A stretch of DNA of 64,000 nucleotides from Enterococcus cecorum DSM 20682 = ATCC 43198 (GCF_000407565.1 NZ_ASWI01000003.1:993501-1057500), one strand, 5' to 3'; counted from the stretch's first letter, positions 1 through 8,852 are shown. Program-made: numbers and translations. The notes: a model not told the origin generated them from the sequence alone.

Positions 1-1
1 T

Positions 2-187
2 GCCAACGCGATGATGCAAAGTGCCAATCAAACCATTGTGCTTACTGATTCCACCAAGTTTGAACAAATGGGGGTCATTTCTGAATTTAATTTTGCCGAT
101 ATTTCGCATGTGTATACGGATGCGGGAATTGATGAAGCAACCATTCACTTTTTAAATGAGCAAGACATTCAGGTTGAGACAGTCTAA
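2..187 (+). CDS. DeoR-family transcriptional regulator, C-terminal end (partial)
   Basis: The reading frame is open from the window edge to a TAA at 185-187 and encodes the last 61 residues of a protein. The stretch IVLTDSTKF followed by a short hydrophobic segment and SHVYTDAGID matches the end of the DeoR effector-binding domain, where sugar phosphates are sensed. It lies just upstream of, and in the same direction as, a glycyl radical enzyme and a fructose-6-phosphate aldolase-like gene. It is a likely local regulator of that operon (inference). The N-terminal HTH is outside the window. Confidence 0.7.
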   Translation, partial: ANAMMQSANQTIVLTDSTKFEQMGVISEFNFADISHVYTDAGIDEATIHFLNEQDIQVETV

Positions 188-201
188 AATAAATGTTTTT
201 T

Positions 202-246
202 GTCTAAGTAGATCTAGTTTCGCTAGTTTTACTTAGACTTTTTTTA
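202..246 (+). terminator. Rho-independent terminator after the DeoR gene
   Basis: The arms GTCTAAGTA and TACTTAGAC form a stem with an AT-rich inner part, followed by a run of T. It separates the regulator from the following operon. Confidence 0.8.
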
Positions 247-292
247 TTGGTTTAAGTTTATAACTTTCATTCGTAATTTAACAAAGTTTCAT

Positions 293-322
293 TTGACAAA
301 TTGTGAAAAGATGTGCTATATT
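293..322 (+). promoter_or_regulatory. Promoter of the glycyl radical enzyme operon
   Basis: A TTGACA -35 hexamer (293-298) and a TATATT -10 hexamer (317-322) are separated by 18 bases, about 50 bases before the translation start. Confidence 0.7.
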
Positions 323-373
323 GTGTGCGGAAGAAATCAATAAAGGTTTCAAATGAAGAAAAGAGGGATTTAT

Positions 374-2815
374 ATGTCAACTGCTGTAGCGACGCAAGAT
401 CATGTTAATCGTAAACATTTTGGAGATTTAACCCCACGGATGAATCAATATCGTGAAGAAGTTTTAGACAAGAAGCCTTATATTTGTGCAGAGCGCGCGA
501 TTTTAGCTACTGAAAGCTATAAACGGCATCAAAACGAACCTAATCTTTTGAAACGTGCTTATATGTTACAAAATATTTTGGAGCACATGAGTATTTATAT
601 TGAAGATGAGACCTTAATTGTAGGAAATCAAGCAAAATCCAATAAAGATGCACCGATTTTTCCAGAATACACCCTCGAATTTGTCTTGAATGAATTGGAT
701 ACTTTTGAAAAACGTGATGGCGATGTTTTCTATATTACAGAAGAAACCAAAGAACAATTACGTTCCATTGCGCCATTTTGGGAAAATAATAATCTAAGAG
801 CTAGAGCCGGTGCGATGTTGCCAGAAGAAGTAAAAGTTTATATGGAATCAGGATTTTTCGGTATGGAAGGTAAGATGAATTCTGGAGATGCCCATTTAGC
901 CGTGAATTACGAAAAAGTCTTAAAATATGGATTACGCGATTTTGAAGAACGAACGAAAAAAGCTAAAGCGGCATTAGACTTAACCAAACCAGAAAATATC
1001 CATAAGTATCATTTTTACCGCGCTGTGTTAATTGTAATTGATGCGGTAAGAAGCTATGCTATGCGTTTTAGTCAATTAGCTAAAGAAAAAGCTGTACAAA
1101 CACAAGATGCGAAACGTAAGGCTGAATTACTTGAAATTAGTCGTATTTGTGCGAAAGTACCATATGAAAAAGCTGAAACATTCCATGAAGCGATTCAATC
1201 TGTTTGGTTTATCCAATTAATTTTGCAAATTGAATCGAACGGACATTCCTTATCTTATGGTCGTTTTGATCAATATATGTATCCTTATTACCGCCATGAT
1301 ATTGACGCAGGAATAATAGCTGAAGACCAAGTTATTGAATTATTAACTAACCTTTGGATTAAAACACTAACGATTAATAAAGTTCGTAGCCAATCCCATA
1401 CTTTCAGCAGTGCAGGTAGTCCTTTATACCAAAATGTAACAATTGGTGGCCAGACAACAGATAAAAAAGATGCAGTGAATGATTTATCTTTCTTAGTATT
1501 GCGAAGTGTTGCTCAAACACGTTTGCCACAACCAAATTTGACGGTGCGCTATCATAAAAATTTAAATCCGAAATTTATGAATGAAGCGATTGAAGTAATG
1601 AAACTCGGCTTTGGTATGCCAGCTTTTAACAATGATGAAATTATTATTCCATCTTTTATCAAGTTTGGTGTCAAAGAAGAGGATGCTTACAATTATAGTG
1701 CGATTGGTTGTGTAGAAACAGCTGTACCTGGAAAATGGGGTTATCGTTGTACCGGTATGAGCTATATCAATTTTGCTAAGATATTGATGATTACGATGAA
1801 TGATGGGATTGATCCTGTTAGCCGTAAACGTTATGCACAAGGTCATGGCCATTTTACCCAAATGCAAAGTTTTGATGATTTGCTTCAAGCTTGGGATCAG
1901 ACTTTACGTGAATTAACCAAAATGAGTGTCATTGTCGAAAACGTGGTCGATTTAGCGATTGAAAGTGAAGTTCCTGATATTTTATGTTCGGCTTTGACAG
2001 ATGATTGTATTGCACGTGGTTTAACCTTAAAAGAAGGCGGTGCCGTCTATGATTATATTTCTGCTTTACAGATTGGTATTGCGAATTTAGCTGATTCTTT
2101 AGCTGCAATTAAAAAGCTTGTCTTTGAAGAAAAGAGATTTACGACTGAACAATTATGGGATGCGTTGATTCATGATTGGCAAGGAGAAGAGAATGAAAAA
2201 ATCCGTGAATTGATTATTGAAGAGGTGCCAAAATATGGCAATGATGAAGATTATGTTGATCAATTAGTTCATGATGCTTATGAAGTATATATTGATGAAA
2301 TCAAAAAATATCCAAATACTCGTTATGGTCGTGGCCCAATTGGTGGTATTCGTTACTCAGGTACTTCTTCTATTTCTGCAAATGTTGGTCAAGGAAAAGG
2401 CACGATGGCTACTCCAGATGGTCGAAAAGCCTGGAGCCCATTAGCTGAAGGTTGCTCACCATCACATAATATGGATCAGCACGGCCCCACCGCAGTCTTA
2501 AAATCAGTGGCTAAACTGCCAACGGAAGATATCTTAGGTGGTGTGCTCTTAAATCAAAAAGTGAATCCGCAAACATTAGCCAAGGAAGAAGATAAACAAA
2601 AATTGATTATGTTATTACGTACTTTCTTTAATACTTTGAAAGGCTACCATATTCAATATAATGTCGTCTCAAGAGAAACTTTATTAGATGCGCAAAAACA
2701 TCCTGAAAAACACCGTGACTTAATTGTGCGGGTTGCGGGTTATTCAGCTTTCTTTAATGCCTTATCTAAAGCAACTCAAGATGATATTATTGCACGTACT
2801 GAACATGTCATTTAA
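374..2815 (+). CDS. Glycyl radical enzyme, PFL2/PflD type
   Basis: This is an 813-residue glycyl radical enzyme, the usual size for the family. The active-site cysteine is in the loop IGCVETAV (Cys446) and the radical-bearing glycine is in RVAGYSAFF (Gly789). A single Cys followed by Val-Glu, rather than the Cys-Cys of true pyruvate formate-lyase, places it with the dehydratase/lyase-like PFL2 group, so the formate acetyltransferase name often given to such genes is probably wrong. The substrate cannot be read from the sequence. The gene is followed after a short gap by a fructose-6-phosphate aldolase homologue, an arrangement I recall from streptococcal and enteric operons that also carry a PTS and gldA. 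No activating radical-SAM enzyme is in the window. A start at 353 is possible, but AGAGGG is better spaced for 374. Confidence 0.85.
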   Translation: MSTAVATQDHVNRKHFGDLTPRMNQYREEVLDKKPYICAERAILATESYKRHQNEPNLLKRAYMLQNILEHMSIYIEDETLIVGNQAKSNKDAPIFPEYTLEFVLNELDTFEKRDGDVFYITEETKEQLRSIAPFWENNNLRARAGAMLPEEVKVYMESGFFGMEGKMNSGDAHLAVNYEKVLKYGLRDFEERTKKAKAALDLTKPENIHKYHFYRAVLIVIDAVRSYAMRFSQLAKEKAVQTQDAKRKAELLEISRICAKVPYEKAETFHEAIQSVWFIQLILQIESNGHSLSYGRFDQYMYPYYRHDIDAGIIAEDQVIELLTNLWIKTLTINKVRSQSHTFSSAGSPLYQNVTIGGQTTDKKDAVNDLSFLVLRSVAQTRLPQPNLTVRYHKNLNPKFMNEAIEVMKLGFGMPAFNNDEIIIPSFIKFGVKEEDAYNYSAIGCVETAVPGKWGYRCTGMSYINFAKILMITMNDGIDPVSRKRYAQGHGHFTQMQSFDDLLQAWDQTLRELTKMSVIVENVVDLAIESEVPDILCSALTDDCIARGLTLKEGGAVYDYISALQIGIANLADSLAAIKKLVFEEKRFTTEQLWDALIHDWQGEENEKIRELIIEEVPKYGNDEDYVDQLVHDAYEVYIDEIKKYPNTRYGRGPIGGIRYSGTSSISANVGQGKGTMATPDGRKAWSPLAEGCSPSHNMDQHGPTAVLKSVAKLPTEDILGGVLLNQKVNPQTLAKEEDKQKLIMLLRTFFNTLKGYHIQYNVVSRETLLDAQKHPEKHRDLIVRVAGYSAFFNALSKATQDDIIARTEHVI

Positions 2816-2839
2816 AACTTGTAACTGAAGGTGAAAAAA

Positions 2840-3520
2840 ATGGAACTATTATTAGATACTGCCAATTTAGAACAAATTCAAAAATATGTAAATACTTTAC
2901 CAATTGATGGGGTAACCAGTAATCCATCCATCATTAAAAAAGAAGGAAAAATCGATTTTTTTGAACATTTACGCCAAATTCGGCAAATCATTGGCAAAAA
3001 TCGTACCTTACATGTCCAAGTGGTTGCGACGGACTATGAAGGCATGTTGGCTGATGCGCAAAGAATCTTAAAGGAAGTGGATGATCAAGTCTATATTAAA
3101 GTACCGAGTAATGAAGTTGGCTTTAAAGTAATGAAGGAGTTGAAACGTCAAGGTATCCATATCACAGCCACGGCAATTTATACAGAATTTCAAGGGTTGT
3201 TGGCCATTCATGCAGGGGCGGATTATCTAGCACCTTATTATAATCGGATGGAAAATTTAAACATTGAGGCTAGTTTAGTGATTCAAAATCTTGCAGCTGA
3301 GATAAAGCGGGTTCATTCCGATAGTAAAATCTTAGCAGCTAGTTTTAAAAATGTCAGTCAAGTGTTACAGGCTATCAATCAAGGGACTCAAGCTGTTACG
3401 ATTGGTCCAGATGTTGTTGCTCAAGCCTTTAGTATGCCATCTATCCAAAAAGCTATTGATGATTTCTCACAAGATTGGGAAAGCATCTATCAAGATAGCT
3501 ACATTCATGACTTATCATAA
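2840..3520 (+). CDS. fsa: Fructose-6-phosphate aldolase / transaldolase-like protein
   Basis: The 226-residue protein has the small class I aldolase pattern: MELLLDTAN at the start, DGVTSNPSII near residue 25, and the Schiff-base lysine in YIKVPSN (Lys87). Its length matches FsaA/TalC (about 220) rather than full transaldolase. It starts 24 bases after the glycyl radical enzyme, with AAGGTG as RBS, so the two are co-transcribed. It is likely to interconvert sugar phosphates and dihydroxyacetone/glyceraldehyde-3-phosphate in the cytoplasm. The ATG at 2840 is preferred over the GTG at 2831, which overlaps the RBS. Confidence 0.85.
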   Translation: MELLLDTANLEQIQKYVNTLPIDGVTSNPSIIKKEGKIDFFEHLRQIRQIIGKNRTLHVQVVATDYEGMLADAQRILKEVDDQVYIKVPSNEVGFKVMKELKRQGIHITATAIYTEFQGLLAIHAGADYLAPYYNRMENLNIEASLVIQNLAAEIKRVHSDSKILAASFKNVSQVLQAINQGTQAVTIGPDVVAQAFSMPSIQKAIDDFSQDWESIYQDSYIHDLS

Positions 3521-3540
3521 TTGAAAATGAATCATTAACG

Positions 3541-3585
3541 GACATGCACCTTGTTTTCACCAAGCAAGGTGCATGTTTATTTTTT
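3541..3585 (+). terminator. Terminator after the fsa-like gene
   Basis: The 12-bp arms ACATGCACCTTG and CAAGGTGCATGT are followed by a T-rich tail. Confidence 0.85.
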
Positions 3586-3653
3586 TTTGTTTTATGTGAA
3601 AAATTTCTTATTTATCAGTCAAATGATTGAAACTGTGTTATACTATAGTTAAT

Positions 3654-3667
3654 AGAAAGCGCTATCA
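3654..3667 (+). promoter_or_regulatory. Catabolite-responsive element (cre), CcpA site
   Basis: AGAAAGCGCTATCA differs from the consensus TGWAANCGNTNWCA core only at the edge. It lies about ten bases after a TATACT -10-like hexamer, so CcpA binding would repress the decarboxylase genes on preferred sugars (inference). Confidence 0.6.
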
Positions 3668-3690
3668 AAAAGTGGTAAGAAGGTGAGTGT

Positions 3691-3816
3691 ATGTATGGAT
3701 TAGGCGATATTCTATTTTTAACGCTCTTTGCGATGCTTGTGGTTTTTGTTGTCTTGCTAGGCATCTGGGGGCTAATGGTCGTGATGAGTAAAATCTTAAA
3801 TCAAGGTGGAAAGTAG
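3691..3816 (+). CDS. Na+ pump decarboxylase gamma subunit (OadG-like)
   Basis: This 41-residue ORF starts MYGLGDILFL, has a single hydrophobic helix (about residues 7-33) and a short Lys-containing tail. Size, membrane topology and position directly before the beta subunit fit the small gamma subunit that anchors biotin-dependent sodium-pumping decarboxylases. It is preceded by AAGAAGGTGAG and ends 9 bases before the next start, so the two genes are probably translated together. The alpha (carboxyltransferase) and biotin carrier subunits are not nearby. Confidence 0.7.
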   Translation: MYGLGDILFLTLFAMLVVFVVLLGIWGLMVVMSKILNQGGK

Positions 3817-3825
3817 GGGGAGCAT

Positions 3826-4956
3826 ATGTCAGCAATTGTTCAACAAATGATTGAAACTTCAGGAATAGCCAATTTAACGCTGCAAAATGGAATCATGATT
3901 TTATTAGCGTGTTTCTTTTTATATTTGGGAATTAAAAAGAAATATGAGCCGTATTTAATGATTCCGATTGCCTTTGGGATGTTGTTAGTGAATTTACCTT
4001 TAGCTAATCTTATGGCCGGTGCTACCAATGGTCAACCAGGTGGCTTATTACATTATTTATATTTGGGTACGGAATTAGGGATTTATCCGCCATTAATCTT
4101 TTTATGTTTAGGAGCAGCGACAGATTTTGAACCTTTGCTTGCCAATCCTTACACGATTCTTTTAGGGGGAGCTGCCCAGTTTGGTATTTTTGCGGCCTTT
4201 TTCTTAGCAATTTTGTTTCATATGTCGCTACAAGAAGCGGCATCCATTGGCATTATTGGTGGGGCAGATGGTCCGACAGCAATCTTTTTAACCAGTCGTC
4301 TAGCACCTAATTTATTACCCGCCATCGCTTTAGCTGCTTATTCTTATATGGCGTTGGTGCCAATTATTCAACCACCGATTATTCGTGCACTAACTACAGA
4401 AAAAGAACGCCAATGTCCAATGAAAGTCACCCGTAAAGTGAGTCAAAAAGAAAAAATTATCTTTCCAATCGCTGTGACTATTTTTGTCAGTCTATTAGTT
4501 CCTAGTGCTACGACATTAATTGGGTGCTTAATGTTAGGGAACTTAATTCGTGAAGTTAAATTAGTACCGAAATTATCTGAAGTCTTACAAAATGTCTTTA
4601 TGTATATTATCACCGTTATTTTAGGTTTAACAGTGGGTGCCAAGGCAGAAGGAAATTTATTCTTATCCAAAACGACCTTAATTATCATTATGCTTGGGCT
4701 GATCGCTTTTGCAGTTGGCACCGCTTCAGGGGTATTGATGGGCAAACTAATGTATTATGTGACAAAAGGAAAAGTAAACCCAATGATTGGTGCAGCAGGG
4801 GTATCAGCCGTTCCAATGGCAGCGCGTGTAGTTCATTTAGAAGGTCAAAAAGCCAATCCTCATAACTATTTATTGATGTATGCGATGGGACCAAATGTTG
4901 CCGGAGTTATTGGTTCAGCCGTAGCAGCCGGTGTTTTACTAGCATTCTTCCAATAA
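3826..4956 (+). CDS. oadB: Na+-translocating decarboxylase beta subunit (OadB family)
   Basis: This 376-residue polytopic membrane protein has about ten hydrophobic segments and the family's signature GGADGPTAIFLTSRLAP near residue 140, which carries the conserved Asp of the sodium pathway. The GAAGVSAVPMAARVV region near the C-terminus is also typical. It couples decarboxylation of a carboxybiotin intermediate to sodium export. It is preceded by GGGGGAG and the gamma-like gene. A cre site upstream suggests carbon catabolite control. Because no alpha subunit or citrate lyase genes are present here, the decarboxylated acid is unknown; the missing subunits may lie elsewhere. Confidence 0.9.
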   Translation: MSAIVQQMIETSGIANLTLQNGIMILLACFFLYLGIKKKYEPYLMIPIAFGMLLVNLPLANLMAGATNGQPGGLLHYLYLGTELGIYPPLIFLCLGAATDFEPLLANPYTILLGGAAQFGIFAAFFLAILFHMSLQEAASIGIIGGADGPTAIFLTSRLAPNLLPAIALAAYSYMALVPIIQPPIIRALTTEKERQCPMKVTRKVSQKEKIIFPIAVTIFVSLLVPSATTLIGCLMLGNLIREVKLVPKLSEVLQNVFMYIITVILGLTVGAKAEGNLFLSKTTLIIIMLGLIAFAVGTASGVLMGKLMYYVTKGKVNPMIGAAGVSAVPMAARVVHLEGQKANPHNYLLMYAMGPNVAGVIGSAVAAGVLLAFFQ

Positions 4957-5310
4957 TGAATGTTCAATAAGTGACGTGCTGCTGTGAAACAAATTTTTTA
5001 GTGAAACAAGGTGAAAAAATAAAACGCTTTTTGCGAAATAATCCGTATGAAATTGCGTCAAATAAGCATTCTTTTATTTTCATTTTTTTGAGGATAACTC
5101 ACGTAAACAGTTTTACTTGCTGATATACAAATGTTTGTTCTGCTTTAAAAATGAATGATATCAACACGTCAAGAAAAAAATTTATCTTCCCCAAAAATTG
5201 TGAAACAAAAATTCCGATATTTTTTGAATGATGTGGATAACTTAAAAAGATTTTCTTTTCAGATTCCTTATGGTAAAGTATCATTATGGAAAATGAAAGG
5301 GGCAGCGTGT
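4957..5310 (+). other. Intergenic stretch without a supported gene
   Basis: These 354 bases are AT-rich and contain no ORF with an RBS and no good hairpin. Two overlapping open frames on either strand lack recognisable sequence. The upstream promoter of the following gene must lie here, but I see no consensus pair. Confidence 0.5.
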
Positions 5311-5778
5311 ATGTGGTCAAAAGAAGAAAAACGTGAAGCTTATGAGTTATTATTGCTTCAACAAAAAGGCTTATTAGAGATTGAAAGTAATTGGATTGCC
5401 AATTTGAGTAATTCATCTGCTTTATTAAATGAAACATTAAAAGAAACGGTATTTGCCGGTTATTATCTTTTTGATGGACAAGAATTAATTTTAGGACCAT
5501 TTCAAGGGAGAGTTTCTTGTACGAGAATTCAAATGGGCAAAGGTGTTTGTGGAGAATCTGCGCAAAAGGAAGAAACATTAATCGTCCCTAATGTCAAAGA
5601 GCATGAGAATTATATTTCCTGTGATTCTGCAGCAATGTCTGAAATTGTCGTGCCAATGGTTAAAGACGGCAAGTTAATCGGAGTACTGGATATCGATAGT
5701 TCTAAAATTGGCATGTATGATGAAATCGATCAAGAATTTTTAGAACAATATGTCGCGATTCTTTTAGATAGTTTATAA
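5311..5778 (+). CDS. msrC: Free methionine-R-sulfoxide reductase (GAF domain)
   Basis: The 155-residue protein is one GAF domain. It has the three cysteines that define fRMsr: [16 protein letters not shown] and [15 protein letters not shown], plus the GVLDIDSS end of the fold. The enzyme reduces free methionine-R-sulfoxide in the cytoplasm using thioredoxin, and this helps resistance to oxidants. The start is chosen at 5311 because AAAGGGG is suitably placed before it. The frame extends upstream to 5155, but that part has no family similarity. It is followed by a hairpin terminator and is apparently monocistronic. Confidence 0.85.
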   Translation: MWSKEEKREAYELLLLQQKGLLEIESNWIANLSNSSALLNETLKETVFAGYYLFDGQELILGPFQGRVSCTRIQMGKGVCGESAQKEETLIVPNVKEHENYISCDSAAMSEIVVPMVKDGKLIGVLDIDSSKIGMYDEIDQEFLEQYVAILLDSL

Positions 5779-5782
5779 TGAA

Positions 5783-5835
5783 AGCTTCAAAGCGGCTTCT
5801 TTTCTAAATTTTAGAGAAGAGGCCGTTTATTTTAT
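5783..5835 (+). terminator. Terminator after msrC
   Basis: The arms AAGCGGCTTCTTTTCT and AGAGAAGAGGCCGTTT form an imperfect hairpin followed by TATTTTATT. Confidence 0.55.
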
Positions 5836-5926
5836 TAAGATTTGTTTAGAATGAAATAACATCTATTCACATACCATTTGGAAAGCTTTATACTGATTCA
5901 TAGTGAAGAAAAGATGGTATTAAATC

Positions 5927-7924
5927 ATGAAAAATAAAAAAATTATCAGTGGTGTGACGCTTGCTATTATCCTAATCGGCATGCTTATCTATTGTTATGC
6001 AGATGATATTTATCTTGCTTTACATCCACCTAAAGAAGAGCATGTTTTTAAAACAAAACCAGATGCGATGATTCCTCAATTAGCACAGCAGCTAGGTTTA
6101 GTCAATGCTATCCAAATGGATGGTTTAGCCAATCAAGCGGTGAAAGTCTATAATCATCAGTCGCAATCTAAAAATGGCTATTTTGAAAGTTATATCGAAA
6201 TACCCGTTAGTCAACAGAGTCGCTTTGTCTCAATGGTCTTTTATCAAAAAAATAGTAAAGACTATTACGAAATTCCAGCCAAGAAATTATCTGATACGAC
6301 TTATTATATTCAAACAAAATTTTTTTCTCAGCGTCCAAAAACAAAATGGCGCCAAGGGGTTTTGCTTTCGGGAATGTTGATGGAGTATGAGTATTTTCCA
6401 ATTCAAGATCATTTCAAAGCAAAAAATTATCATCAACCTAAGCAATTATTATACCCGAGCCTACAGTTAGCTTCTTCTCAACCAATGCATTTGATTAAAG
6501 AGAAACGATTGAAAAAATTTGTTCACAGCGAAAGAAAGTCACAAAAACATGAATTCATGGGGCATCATTTAACAGATTTTTCTTTAGCTGATTTTGAACA
6601 TCAAAAACAAAACAGCATTGAGAGTATGTATTTTGACTATACGAAGATTGATGATGGAAAGATTCAGATGGATTTCAACTTTACTTATCCATTATTAAAA
6701 AAAGTTTCTTATCAAATAGCGATGTTCAGTCAGGCAAATGGCTTGGATGATGTCAAAAATTATCCATTAAAACAAACAGGACCAAAGCATTTATCTTTAT
6801 ATTTTACGAACCATGATCATAATCGCTATGAGACGGGGTATTATACTGGCTATATTCAAAGAAATACGCCAACTCAGTCGCAAGTTAGTTTCATTAGCAA
6901 GCAATTTTTCATTCCTAAATATATTTTGAAAACCATTAGTTACAAAATGAAGAAAATAGATGGGCCTCGTGGTATTTATGCGCTACAATTAAAGTTAAAT
7001 AAGAATGAGCGTATTTTGCAAGCACGTTTTGCAGTATGGACGGCTAGAGGCAATCAAGATGACTTGCAGTGGTATACAGTTAATTCGCCAAATCAACAAG
7101 GAATTTTTGAAGTGATGATTGATACGCGCAGAGTTCATTTTGATGGCAAGGAAATTGATAGTCTAGTAGATGTTGAGATAGATCAAACTGGAACACAAAG
7201 GATGGGTGAAATGAAAGATAAGGTATCGAAAAATCGAGTGGCTATGTATGTCAATCATCGGGGCAATCATCAATATGCACCGGAAAATTCATTGCCAGCT
7301 TTTAAGCAAACAAAATATGAAGCGATTGAGACAGATATTCATTTAACGGCCGATCAACAGTGGGTGATTATGCACGATGATTCTTTAGATCGTACAAGTA
7401 ACGGTAGAGGAAAATTGGGCTTATTTACTTACCAACAACTTCTTCAATTTCGTTTAATTGGTATTGGTGAGCAACACTATGTATATGCGGAGTTAAAAAT
7501 TCCGACACTGGTAGAATTTTTAGCAATCTGTCAAAGTAAGCAAAAAATTCCGGTCATTGAGATTAAAGATAAAGAAATAAATGAGGCTGCTTATCAACAT
7601 TTGGTGCAAATGGTGCGTGAAGCTGGTTTTGGTTTGACTGCTAGATTTATTTCGTTTCATTATGAACCCTTAAAAGTAATCAAACAAATCATGCCCGAAG
7701 CTGCGGTGATGTATTTGGATAAAGATATCACGGCAAGTAATATCAAAAAAGCCAAACACTTAGGAACGCGAGCTGGTTTAAATATTAAATGGCAAAATCT
7801 AACTTATGAAAAGGTAGCCCAAGCTAAAGCTGCTGGTTTACAGGTTGGTGCCTGGACTGTTCCTGCAAGTCAATATTGGCAAATGGAACAAATGGGTGTG
7901 GATTATATCACAACAGATGATTAG
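5927..7924 (+). CDS. Membrane-anchored glycerophosphodiester phosphodiesterase
   Basis: The 665-residue protein begins with one membrane helix (about residues 5-25). An unrecognised extracellular region of about 400 residues follows, then a C-terminal GDPD domain. The catalytic pattern is clear: HRGNHQYAPENS, ETDIHLTADQQWVIMHDDSLDRT, IEIKDK and GAWTVP. It would hydrolyse glycerophosphodiesters or related phosphodiesters, possibly glycerophosphate units from teichoic acid, at the outer face of the membrane (inference). Single-gene transcription is suggested by the hairpins after the stop. The large N-terminal part is longer than in secreted GlpQ enzymes and may bind cell wall or substrate. Confidence 0.88.
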   Translation: MKNKKIISGVTLAIILIGMLIYCYADDIYLALHPPKEEHVFKTKPDAMIPQLAQQLGLVNAIQMDGLANQAVKVYNHQSQSKNGYFESYIEIPVSQQSRFVSMVFYQKNSKDYYEIPAKKLSDTTYYIQTKFFSQRPKTKWRQGVLLSGMLMEYEYFPIQDHFKAKNYHQPKQLLYPSLQLASSQPMHLIKEKRLKKFVHSERKSQKHEFMGHHLTDFSLADFEHQKQNSIESMYFDYTKIDDGKIQMDFNFTYPLLKKVSYQIAMFSQANGLDDVKNYPLKQTGPKHLSLYFTNHDHNRYETGYYTGYIQRNTPTQSQVSFISKQFFIPKYILKTISYKMKKIDGPRGIYALQLKLNKNERILQARFAVWTARGNQDDLQWYTVNSPNQQGIFEVMIDTRRVHFDGKEIDSLVDVEIDQTGTQRMGEMKDKVSKNRVAMYVNHRGNHQYAPENSLPAFKQTKYEAIETDIHLTADQQWVIMHDDSLDRTSNGRGKLGLFTYQQLLQFRLIGIGEQHYVYAELKIPTLVEFLAICQSKQKIPVIEIKDKEINEAAYQHLVQMVREAGFGLTARFISFHYEPLKVIKQIMPEAAVMYLDKDITASNIKKAKHLGTRAGLNIKWQNLTYEKVAQAKAAGLQVGAWTVPASQYWQMEQMGVDYITTDD

Positions 7925-7928
7925 CCAT

Positions 7929-7970
7929 ACAAAAAGAGCGTTTCTTCCAATCGCGTTGAGGCGCTCTTAT
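7929..7970 (+). terminator. Hairpin after the phosphodiesterase gene
   Basis: AAAGAGCG and CGCTCTT arms enclose a loop of about 20 bases; the T-run is weak. Confidence 0.5.
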
Positions 7971-7983
7971 CTTGTATATAAAG

Positions 7984-8015
7984 AAAAAAGCGTTGAGCAA
8001 TCTCAACGCTTTTTT
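7984..8015. terminator. Bidirectional terminator, probably the original ssrA terminator
   Basis: The stem GCGTTGAG/CTCAACGC with a 4-base loop is flanked by A6 and T6 runs. It works for the upstream gene on the plus strand. Before the element inserted, it would have lain about 20-50 bases after the 3' end of ssrA on the minus strand. Confidence 0.85.
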
Positions 8016-8034
8016 AGCACATTTAAAAAATACC

Positions 8035-8056
8035 TATGGAGGCGGTGGGAGTCGAA
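8035..8056 (+). repeat. attL, 22-bp copy of the ssrA 3' end
   Basis: The sequence begins TATGGAGGCG and ends GGAGTCGAA. It is identical to 32982-33003, and the similarity stops at the same base on both sides, as expected for an integrase crossover core. Confidence 0.93.
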
Positions 8057-8185
8057 GTGTTTTGCTACTTAAAAATAAGAAACAACAGATTACTGTTATA
8101 TCAATGTTTCTCAAATTTTATTTTAGACAGAAACACTTAAAATTAAGCTAAAAATAGCTCTAGTTTAAAAATTTTGGGTCAAAAG

Positions 8186-8197
8186 TGTGTCATTTTA
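8186..8197 (+). promoter_or_regulatory. Putative integrase arm-type site, left
   Basis: TGTGTCATTTTA recurs at 32902-32913, with a related TGTGTCATTA at 32891-32900. All are in the same orientation and within 150 bases of the att cores, as expected for integrase N-domain binding sites. Confidence 0.5.
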
Positions 8198-8275
8198 GTA
8201 AATAAATATGTGTATAAATCAGTGTTTTGTCGCAACTAAATCTTTTAAGTTTTTTATCAAAAAACACATAAATAT

Positions 8276-8314
8276 ACAAAAAAGTAGTCTAATCGCTTTT
8301 AGACTACTTTTTTA
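8276..8314. terminator. Bidirectional terminator
   Basis: AAAAAAGTAGTCTAA and TTAGACTACTTTTTT form a strong stem with a short loop. Confidence 0.8.
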
Positions 8315-8501
8315 TATATCTTTATATATAAATTATTAAGAAATTCTTAAGATTGATAAAAATGACAAAAAATATTTTATAGTATATAACTTTTATACTC
8401 AATCATATCGCAAAAATTAGAAATGCTTACATATCAATAATGTTGATGTATCAATGATTGACAGTTTAATTTTTATGGTATATTTGATTGATACATAAAT
8501 T

Positions 8502-8552
8502 AAAAATAAAGTCAACATTTAAATTTGACTTTATTTTTAAATATGCTATAAC
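8502..8552 (+). promoter_or_regulatory. Promoter inside a perfect 14-bp inverted repeat
   Basis: The arms at 8502-8515 (AAAAATAAAGTCAA) and 8525-8538 are perfect complements with a 9-base spacer. The right arm contains the -35 TTGACT (8525-8530); TATAAC (8547-8552) follows at 16 bases. This is probably an autoregulated promoter for the small HTH gene. Confidence 0.6.
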
Positions 8553-8618
8553 TGTAGATGTAGCAGACATAAGTATTATATTTATGAAGATACAAAAATA
8601 AAAAAGGGGGTAATTAAC

Positions 8619-8819
8619 TTGGAAAATAAAGATAAAGAAGGTGCTTTAAGGCAAGAGTTGTTAGATTTAGTAAATAAAAAAGGAGTAAAGCAATCATTTA
8701 TAGTTAGTAATTGTAATATATCTAAGCAACATTTAAGCAACTATTTAAAAAAAGGTTACAACATTAGTAATAATAAGCAATCAGAGTTAAAAAAATTTCT
8801 GAAAAATTATTATATCTAA
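8619..8819 (+). CDS. Small HTH DNA-binding protein
   Basis: The 66-residue protein starts with TTG after AAAAAGGGGGTAAT. Residues 20-50 read KQSFIVSNCNISKQHLSNYLKKG, an XRE-like helix-turn-helix with little else attached. It is the first gene from the left end and is expressed from a promoter buried in a perfect inverted repeat. It is therefore the best candidate for a repressor of the element's shared promoters (inference). It could instead be an excisionase-like factor; basic residues are plentiful, but no Xis family signature is clear. Confidence 0.6.
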   Translation: MENKDKEGALRQELLDLVNKKGVKQSFIVSNCNISKQHLSNYLKKGYNISNNKQSELKKFLKNYYI

Positions 8820-8852
8820 TTAAATACAAAAAATAAAAGGAAGGTAAATGTC

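Larger units (their letters stand above)
8057..8618 (+). other. Left-end non-coding region of the element
   Basis: There is no gene here. It holds an integrase arm-type motif (8186), a bidirectional terminator (about 8278-8314), TGATGTATCA/TGATACAT palindromic half-sites (8443-8475), and an inverted-repeat promoter (8502-8552) for the first gene. Confidence 0.7.

Noticed and set aside
1562-1888. Minus-strand ORF within the glycyl radical enzyme gene
   Set aside because: It lies wholly inside a conserved gene and has no family resemblance.
5099-5578. 159-codon minus-strand ORF across the msrC start
   Set aside because: It overlaps conserved msrC residues and lacks an RBS.
7845-8072. ORF crossing the attL junction
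   Set aside because: It runs through two terminator hairpins and the att core, and its start is inside the phosphodiesterase gene.
8443-8475. Possible CRISPR or iteron array
   Set aside because: The half-sites are few, unequally spaced and without spacers of constant length.
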